This document shows, one piece after another, positions 56,079-64,000 of a stretch of DNA of 64,000 nucleotides; within the stretch, counting starts at the first letter, position 1; every line of letters begins with the position of its first letter. Location: assembly GCA_018257865.1 (NCBI GenBank), contig JAEUBA010000038.1, positions 124,001 through 188,000 of the forward strand, written 5' to 3'. The notes below the pieces were generated by a model. That model was not told the origin of the DNA. It did no database searches and was given only the letters and a program-made list of their open reading frames with translations. The stretch is from Stereocaulon alpinum. Taxonomy: Eukaryota > Ascomycota > Lecanoromycetes > Lecanorales > Stereocaulaceae. Position numbers and translations under genes: made by a program.

Positions 56079-59000
56079 TCAATCGACGTCCTGCGGCCCT
56101 GTCTCTGCAGGCGCAGGTTTCTCCTCTGAATGTTCCTCCTCTCCCTGCTCCCTGCCCATCTCTTTCTCCTGCGCCGCAGGCTCCTTCTCGGCCTCGGGTT
56201 CTGGTGGCGGCGCATTAACCTTCGGGAAGATATCCCCAATAAGGTCCGGCAAGAACCGATCCACGCGTTTGCACGTCTCGTCCCACAGCTCTGTTCTCGG
56301 GTGGCCATCCACGGGCGGTTGAATGAAGCCGCCATCAGCCATGACGAGGAGGATGTTCTTTAGGCTTTCTGGTACTGCTTCCTCGAGGTGGTCTCCTTGG
56401 CCACTGTTCATGAGCCTGTCCATGATGTCCAAGATTCTGAGCCAGAGATCCAGCATCCCGTCCCATTCCGACAAAAGCACGAGATAATGCAGGAATATTT
56501 TGCAGAGCAGATTAGCGGCCTGGACGCGCGTATCGCTCATACCGATAGGATCTGTTTGGTAGATTTCTGGTCGGAGGAGGCGAGTGATGAGTGGGAAGAG
56601 AACTTCGCCAAAGATGGCGGTCCATTCTTGGTGGTCGGCGGAGGCGAGTTCCGGGGAGAGGAGAGAATTTTGCAGGCAGGAGAAGGCTTGGTGGCGGATT
56701 TCGCGGCAGGGATTTAGGCATTGGGAGCGCAGGGCTTCGAATATTGGAGACCAGTATGTCAGCCAGGCTATGCGAATGTTAGCATACTTGAATTAGATAG
56801 GGTGGGTTGAGGGAGCGCGCCTTCATTTCTTTCTAGATGTGATTGCTCGATGAGGGCCGGCACTCGGTTGGTTAGCTTGTATATCATGATCACCGCCTTG
56901 AAACCGCGGTCGACTGTTTCGTTTTCACTGCTCATTGTTACTTCGTCATTCACAAGAAAAAGATGAGATTTTGACATACCGTGGTTTGGCTGGTTTGGTA
57001 GGCTTTTCCCTTTTCCTGGCGTTGCTGTCGCGCTTTTGCTCAATTACTGCTCCGACGCTACCTGCTGCAGCGAACCGGTTCAGGATCGACACTGTTTCTT
57101 TGTAATTATCTGCGGTCACCGCTGGTGGCTGCCCAGATACTACTTTGGCTACAAGATCGAAGGCTCTGCCGGACGCTTCTGGTATCTCGTGAAGACTGCG
57201 TACTATTGACCAGAAGTCTGGTGTACTGGTGATCTCGTTTCTAAGGGGAGTTGGATCACGAATGCAGAGCGTTAGCCCTTTCAGTATTGGCATTGCAGCC
57301 TTCTCTAGTGTTGCCTGGTCATAACCCGCGATGGTGTGAAGAATCACAGGTGCTCGGACGAAGGAGTGATCCTACACAACCTTTAGTAAAGTCCGCCATG
57401 AATCAGTACCTTGGCTTACCTGGCTTGCATGCAAGAGGTATAGGAGGTAGTAGACAGCTCGAGATAGGATTAGAGGGTGGACGTTAGCCGGATCTCTCAC
57501 TATCGTCTGAAGTGCATCCGCAGTTGCTTGTCCCATTAACGCAACAGACTCTGAATCTCGAGTTGACAGGATAGTAGCCAGCTCTAGCACGAACACTAGG
57601 GACGGATCGTATGTCTGGCTTGCTGGGTTTGAACGATGACCATTCGTCCTAATGGGAGCAGGGGCATGTCTTTCGGGCCTAACGGAAATCACAACAGGTG
57701 ATGCCGGTTCTGGCAGCTTTTGAAGAAGAGCTTGAACAACACTTTGACGGCCTTCGGGAGGCATCACCCTTCAATGTCTGTCAGCAGATAGATTACCTAT
57801 GACACTCCGTTTCACTCACAGGACTTTCGAGAAGATTCTGTTCATGGGACATGAATCTATGCAGTCCACGGTGCACAACGTGCTTTCAAGCTCCTCCTCG
57901 GAAGGCTCAGGTGGGTCGTCGGCTGCGTAACTTTGGAGGAAAGAACTGAAAGTGGAAATGATACCGCCTTCGTTGCCGCGCTGCTCCCGGTCGATGACAT
58001 TGGATGGTGGTTGTAGCGATATTGGTGGGATATCTAGTAGATCTTCGGACCGGGAGAACGTAGGCTTCAGGAGGGAGTTGGTGAATAAATTCAGCCATAT
58101 GCGGACGATCTATATCGCGATCAGCCAAAGGGAGTACGTGCAGTGTGCTCAACTCACATAGTCCCATCCGTGTTTAATTTGGAGTTCTTTCCTTGGTATC
58201 AGCCGGAACAATACAGCACAAGCTAATTGGGCTTTGTAATCCCGACCAAACTTGACAGCTAGCTCGCTGACCATGACACTCTTCTTCTCAGCTTGAACCT
58301 CAGTGTTCAGTGCAGTGTTCGTAGGTATATCCGAGGACAAAGTGGACATCGAGCTGAGACAAAATATGATGTGGTCGAGGGCGTCCGTGAGATCATACTT
58401 GGCTGCGATGTGTGCGCATTGATCGAACCCAAGAACGACTCTCGAGAACACAGCGTCGTCCGAGGCAGACATGAAGACGTAAGACAAAGTTGCAATTATT
58501 GGCTTCCAAGTAGCATGAAACATATCAGCGTCAAAAATGTTCGTATCACACATCGTTAACGGAGCAGACGTTCGAGCCTTGATCAGCAGTTCCTCCCAGG
58601 CATAGTCGAAAGCTCGATTGTTGTTATGCTCATCGGGGAGGATGATCTCATTGCTCTTGATGGAATCATAGATATCCTGGAGATATTCTGGTGCAAAATC
58701 TTGGCCTCCGTTCACCCCTCTTAGATTTCTTGCAAAGTCAATACATGTCATCCTTCTGTCTCCTTTTAGGTTGGGGTTATGCTGGTCGGTGTTTAACATG
58801 ATAATCGCGTATGTGAGTACGAACGCAGCGTCGCTGTTAGCAATTCCATCAGGTGCGCTAGATCCACAGTACTGTTCAGAAAATCTAACGACAATTCGCT
58901 CAATCAGTGCAGACTCTCCCGGCAAACGAAATGTAATCAGTAGTTCTCTCAAGGCTTCGTCAATTCGCTTGCCGGTAAAGTCGAAGAGGTTGATGAAAGC

Positions 59001-61371
59001 CATCAAAAGATCCTCGTGAGATTTCTTCGATAGATATTCCCCAAGTATACTTTTCGATATCCTTGTAGTGCCTCTAAGAAATCTGGCAACAGATTTGGCG
59101 TTATCAGGGTTCTCAATAATACCATGGGAAGCCAAGAACGCGATGCCTGCCTTCGGGTTCTCATTGAATTTCGTTGCACCACGAATTATTATTTTCTTTC
59201 GAGCGCGCTGTTCTCGTAGCCTGTGAATGTCCGGGTACCCCTGATATATTGGTTCATCGTCCATGCGATCAGCCACGAACTGGACGTATCCAAGCAAAGA
59301 ATCAAGACATAGAGGCGGCACGTTCGTAGTACTCCATCTCGCGGAATCTGGGAATGCATTGCGGGAGAGCAAGCCTATGAGGTCTTCGCACAAGTCGCTG
59401 CGGTCAACCTCGCAGTCATAATTGATATAGAGCTCGACGAGGTAGCTGGGTATTCGTGATAGTGCCCCAATACTTTCAACCATGGCCTCTCTAGAATCGG
59501 GCTTCCTGGCGCCACCCTCCATTCCCAGCTTTTGACGCTCCTTGATGGGCACAGGGGTCAGCCGACCGCTGTTGGTTTGGGAGGCTGCCGGTCTTACCAG
59601 CTTCGGCCTCTTCGGTATACCTTCATAGAGTGCAGGGTCTATCCCTAGCTCATCCTCAATTTCGACTTGCGGATGGAGGCAAGCAACCAGATAGGAAAGA
59701 AAAAGCTCTTGCTGCAACTTTAGCACTTCTCTGCATGTAGCAAGTAGCGTTCCCGCTACCCGTAACGATTCATTGAGAAGCCCCATGTTCTCCGAACGAA
59801 CTAGCTGAAATAAATACCGGCAAAGGTCATCTTTTGCTAGTGTCGCTAGGCTAGGATGTTTTGCGATGGAGGGTCCTGCCACCTCCAGAGCTACATCTAT
59901 GATCCTCAGCGCCATGACTCTCAAATTGTCACCATTCTGGCGATTTTGCGGTTGCAGGAGATCGACCAGCACACGGAAAAGTTCTCGAATTGATGGTAAA
60001 GAATAAGGTTTGATTGTTGCTGGTTCGTCTGACTTCTGCTCCGTCTTCTGTGTCAAATCCAAAGCACTCGCGCTCGGCTGGACCGCGCCCAAAGATTCGG
60101 CATTGGCAGATGGCTTCAAGTCTGTCTTACTGGGAGTCGTATGAGCGGTTGCAAGTTCTGCAACAGTCTCAGCTGGCCCATGTTGGGACTCTATAGTTTC
60201 GGTGGGCACTTGACTGGGCTCTTCAGCGCTGGTTGACGACGAGCCGTTGACTGTAAGAGATTGTAGACCGAGAGAAGTGCCGTCCACAGCAGGATCGTTC
60301 ATCACGACGTTCGCGCTCTCTTCACGCTCGGCTTCCAACATCCCAATGTCTTCGCCAGCTTCAATTTCAAGAGACTTTAAGCGCTCAAAGATAGTTTGAC
60401 ACATCACGATCATTGACACTTCTGCTTTACGCCGTAAAAGCTCCGAGAGGCGTGTTTGACAGCACATGCTGAGACCAGTCTCCATCATCTGGCAAACGCT
60501 TTCGTCGTCAAGCAGATCACCCCCAGGGCCAGACAGCATATTCTCCATGAGTTCTAATATGCCGAGAAGAACGATCTCATCTGCTGCGGAGTCGCTTGCC
60601 TCAAAACGGCAATGCGTGATGGCCGCCGACAGCAGCTGCATACCTAGAGAGAGTCGCGGAGAGTCCCTTCCTATGAGGTTGTAGGCGAAGAATTTAGTTA
60701 TCGCGACAATGGCAAGAGAAGTAATAGGAGCGGAGGTCGACGAGGATCGGATGACTTGAAGGAAAGGATGGAGTAAAGCGGGAATGTCGAAGCTTCTTAT
60801 ATCTGCAAAACATCAGTAAACCATACGAAGCACCTCCTACAAGAGACACACCTATACAGCCTCTAAGGTCATTTCTCAGGCGGGCGAACGCTGATAAAAG
60901 AGGATTGTCCTGCATGCTCTTTCCCTTCTTGCCCCTCAGGCCCCAACGACTGGCCAGAGTGTCATCCTCCCCGACGGCTCCATTGGGTGGCTTCCCTGGC
61001 TGCCTCTGCGCGGCTGCCAAGTTTTTATCTCCAGGCTTCGGTAGCCGACTGATGTCCCTGGCCATAGAAGGTCCACTTCCCAGTATTGCTGAAACAGAGG
61101 AATGGGCCCATCGTGCATGTTTCCTCATTGCAGAAGTAACCGTAATGCATTCTGTCGTAATTAGAGCCACGGGGTCCACCGCTATCGATATTCGTGTGTC
61201 CCAAGAAGAGTACATGGGCGTCTTTGGGCTCGGCTCTTGTGCCATTGTTCGAGTAGGCATCACAATGGTCGAGTGTTTCGTTGGCGTTGTACTGTACCGC
61301 AGAGTTGGGATTCCCTCGCCATTGTGAGGATAGGAGCCATCATCGTCTCCATCAGTACTGCCTTCGCCCAT
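56079..61371 (-). CDS. Sec7-domain Arf-GEF of the GEA/GBF1 family
   Basis: Guanine nucleotide exchange factor for Arf at the Golgi, needed for COPI coat formation. Seven exons: 61371-60852, 60802-58158, 58109-57820, 57768-57420, 57371-56980, 56927-56821 and 56767-56079, giving 1663 aa. The N-terminal DCB/HUS part includes SIAVDPVALITTECITVTSA and MRKHARWAHSSVSAILG. The Sec7 domain at about 700-895 holds FNENPKAGIAFLASHGII and the catalytic Glu in FRLPGESALIERI. C-terminal HDS domains follow, with EAWLTYWSPIFEALRSQC, NPCREIRHQAF and DIMDRLMNSG. The tail is Glu/Pro-rich. Intron 6 seems to be GC-AG (56820-56768). Start 61371 is the first ATG; later ones are possible. Confidence 0.93.
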
Positions 61372-62113
61372 CTTGGCTCCCCTATGTCTCACGCCCGTCC
61401 TCTCGAGAGAACAAGCTGACACTTATCAGGATATTGCGAGGTCGCGCCACGATCGCGCCTCAGCAAATTGCAGCAGCAGGAGATCTCTCCATACTGTTTT
61501 TGATCATCTAGGATGGCTGTCTGAAAGCACAGAGGCCATAGTCTACAACGGGAGCTGTATTGTATAGCGAAGTGTAGCTCTCGAAGCTATTTTTAGCGCC
61601 AAGTATTTGGCCAACGGAGAAGATGCGACTCCGCAAGCAAAAGAGGTGTCCGTTCAGGCTCCAGGTAATATCACTCAAAGGTTACGGGAACAAAACTTAA
61701 GTTTATGCGATCTTCGTCGAGGAACGAGGCTCGTGTATTCCTCCAAAAGTCTAACGAGGAAGAGTATAATACAAAGTCTATGATTTATGGCACTCTGCCG
61801 ATGCCATATTCCCAAAGTCCTCCATGGAATACCTCCAAATGGCGCCCGCTTACCTCCTTAATAAGATAGACATCACGAATTGAAACGACGCTGGAGCACC
61901 CCTTAACCTCTTGGGTCCTTGGTACGTGGCTCGCAACGTTGTAGCCTGTATAACGCCCAGAACCGAGAACGTATAATCAGTATACTTGAAATTCGTCGTC
62001 GTACCTCCGGCTCATTGCAAACCGAGATCTACCGAAGACCAATAGAAGTCTCCAGTAGACATAGCAATCATAGGAGTCGTCTGTGTGCAATTGGGCTTTT
62101 GCCCACCGTTGCC
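61372..62113. promoter_or_regulatory. Spacer between GEA/GBF1 and ANP1
   Basis: 742 bases. It should hold the Arf-GEF promoter and the ANP1 3' UTR. No gene or repeat recognised. Confidence 0.5.
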
Positions 62114-64000
62114 TCATGCTTCCTTCTCCTTAATTACCTTCGGGTCTTTTGTATCCTTATCCTCGCCTTTGGTGTCTTTGGAGGCTGTGTCATCTTTGAC
62201 TTCCTTCGAACCTTTGATGTTCTTATCTTCGGATATCTCCTTGATAGCTTTACTGTCTTCGGAGGCTGTGTCCACTTTGGCTTCCTTCGTACTTTTGATC
62301 CCCTTATCCTCTGATTTCTCCTTGATAGCTTCGACGCCTTTGGTATCTTTGGAAGCTGTGTTCTCTTTGACTGCTTTTGTATCTTGAACATCCTTGGAAG
62401 TCGTGTCCTCATCAAGTTTTTTCAGGCCCCCAGCGTCCCCGGAGGCTTTATCCTCTTTTACCTCTCCTGTGTCCTTCGGGATTGTCGCCTCTTTGGTGTC
62501 TTTGGCGTCCTTCCCATCGGTTTTCTTGGTATCGGTACCTTCTTTCGCCTCTTTTGTCTCCTTGGTTGCCGTCTCATCCGACTTTTCCTTAGCTGGCTTG
62601 TCAGTAGGCTCCTGGTCCTTTGCTTCTTTACCCGCCATAGCAGCATCATGTTCTTTTCTGATCTGGTCTTCCTGTTGAGAAATCCCTTCAATGGAATTCT
62701 TGTCTTTCTCCCATTCAGTTCCTGGGTCATTGAATTCATCCTTTATCTTCTTCATACGCTCCGCTCTCTCCCTCTCCTCGTCCTCACGATTCTTTCGCTC
62801 CTGTTCCATCTCTTCCATATGTCGAATGTCATCGACACTCGGCTCGTAGAGATGCCAGACGGTGTAGTGAGGTAAACCAACGACGGAGAAACCCATTCTT
62901 TTAGCCATCTAGATATGTTATTAGCGCGGTTAGGTATGAACAAGGCTTGTAGCCTACCTTTCCAAACCCTTCCGTTTCTGCATGTTTCTCAAAGCTGAAT
63001 GCTGGAAAGTGGACCCCAGCCCTAAAGACGCTTGCTTTTGCCAAGATACTGACTCCTCCAACGCCATCAATTTCCATCTCCATGTCGGGATCGCCATAGG
63101 GATCTCGTAGATATGCCAGATGCGGTCTCCATGTTGCATACTCGGCATAACCTTCGACGATAACAGCATCCTCGTCCAAAGTATCAGCCAATGCTAAGGC
63201 TGTCTCGGATTCCTGCCATGAATTCAGATCATACGGTTGCTCTCCCCCAAGCCAATCAGGCAGGGGCCGCCACACATCTTAAGTACACAAGTCAGCAAAT
63301 ATTGTGAATCGACATACAGCTGTACTTACTAGGTACAATGACATCCTTGTTATGCCTCATTAGATCTTCCAAGATGGTGAAGGGAGCAGTCTCAACATCG
63401 ACATCTCTCCAGTATACCCAGCTGTGCGTGGGCCGTAACGCAGCACTCAGTAGCCAATTTCTTGCTTGAGCCATTAGTTTTCTTCTGCTTGCTTGCGCAG
63501 CGAAACCGTGACGACTTTCCACATCTTGGTTGACTTTCTGACCAAAGTCCTTTTCTATGACCGAAATCTCACCATAAGGTTGTTTCGGATCGGGGTCGTT
63601 CTGTAGCTCTGTGAGCAACTGATTGAGGAGATTGAGGGTGTTATCTTTCGAATCAGAGACGAGGAACGCCAAGTCGATCAAGCGATGGGGGTATGTAAAA
63701 TTATGAAGATGTCCGAAGAACATAGGAAGATGAGTCTCAGCGTCTCGCAGAGGCGCGCACATCAAGACTCGCTCGTCGCGTTCCCATCCTCTGGCGGTGC
63801 CGTCAGAATTGGATAAATCATAGTCTCGAACCGTCTCCAAGGGCAATTCGGGTCCCGCGACGGCAGGTGCAAGCAAACCAAGGGATGCGGTTGTCATAAA
63901 TGTAGTTCGGAAAGAAGGGAAGAACAGAAGGGCAAGAAAGAGTGAGCAGCCTGCAGCAAGGCCAAGTCGTATGAGGAGCTGTCTTCTTCGCCGTAAAGCT
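62114..64000 (-). CDS. Mannan polymerase II complex Anp1-type subunit, 5' end missing
   Basis: Golgi GT62 mannosyltransferase of the Anp1/Mnn9/Van1 family, which extends the N-glycan mannan backbone. The window edge cuts the start. Exons read 64000-63330, 63277-62958 and 62908-62114. Near the edge are a basic RRRRQLLIRLGLAAG and a signal-anchor helix (CSLFLALLFFPSF). The catalytic part shows RVLMCAPLRDAETHLPMFF, FLVSDSKDNTLNLL and the metal-binding YWRDVDVETAPF, then VPNVWRPLPDWLG, DMEMEIDGVGG and PHYTVWHLYEPS. It ends in a long Lys/Glu/Asp/Thr-rich tail with three imperfect repeats. Anp1 is preferred over Mnn9 and Van1 but not proved. Confidence 0.9.
62117..62371 (-). repeat. Three imperfect 27-30 residue repeats in the ANP1 tail
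   Basis: Units begin VKENTASKDTKG, AKVDTASEDSKA and VKDDTASKDTKG; the first two continue with IKE(K/I)SEDK(G/N)IK and end in KE. They are coding and in frame, likely grown by local duplication. Confidence 0.8.

Noticed and set aside
62085..62875. Long hydrophobic open frames on the + strand
   Set aside because: They are antisense to the Lys/Glu/Asp-rich ANP1 tail, whose complement reads as Leu/Phe/Ser-rich; no conserved feature.

Overview
The window is nuclear DNA from a filamentous ascomycete fungus (Pezizomycotina). The reasons are the short introns (mostly 44 to 92 bases) with CTAAC-like branch sites, the compact two-strand layout, and fungal marker genes: an XlnR-type Zn2Cys6 xylanase regulator, the large sulfite reductase beta subunit, and an Anp1 mannan polymerase subunit. 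The class cannot be fixed from sequence alone; Dothideomycetes is a guess. I see no rRNA, convincing tRNA, CRISPR or intact transposon.

Layout. 0-5 kb: the 3' part of an EIF1AD-like RNA-binding protein, ALG3 (N-glycan mannosyltransferase) and a coiled-coil protein. 5-14 kb: xlnR and the sulfite reductase beta gene, divergent from one 1.1 kb spacer. 14-18 kb: two neighbouring helical/TPR-like proteins. 18.8-23.4 kb: mitochondrial RNA polymerase (RPO41). 24.6-28 kb: an HNH-domain protein and a GCP4-type gamma-tubulin complex subunit, convergent, with overlapping ends. 29-35 kb: a gene-poor stretch with a twice-frameshifted short-chain dehydrogenase and one hypothetical gene. 35-40 kb: a secreted GMC oxidoreductase with a long Ser/Thr-rich tail and a PflX-like radical SAM protein. 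42-46.4 kb: two hypothetical genes. 47.5-54.6 kb: a tight housekeeping block of SYF1, VMA8, U1A/U2B'' and CCA1. 55-64 kb: a small secreted Cys-rich protein, the Arf-GEF GEA/GBF1, and ANP1, which runs off the right edge.

Working together. There is no obvious biosynthetic cluster; most genes are housekeeping. Three act in the early secretory and glycosylation pathway (ALG3, GEA/GBF1, ANP1), two in pre-mRNA splicing (SYF1, U1A/U2B'') and two in mitochondrial or tRNA expression (RPO41, CCA1). About 45 introns could be placed by joining conserved protein segments. Four of them appear to be GC-AG, and two exons are only 7 and 11 bases long. The most unusual signal is not a gene: at about a dozen places the + strand switches sharply from C-rich to G-rich within a few hundred bases, in coding and non-coding DNA alike.
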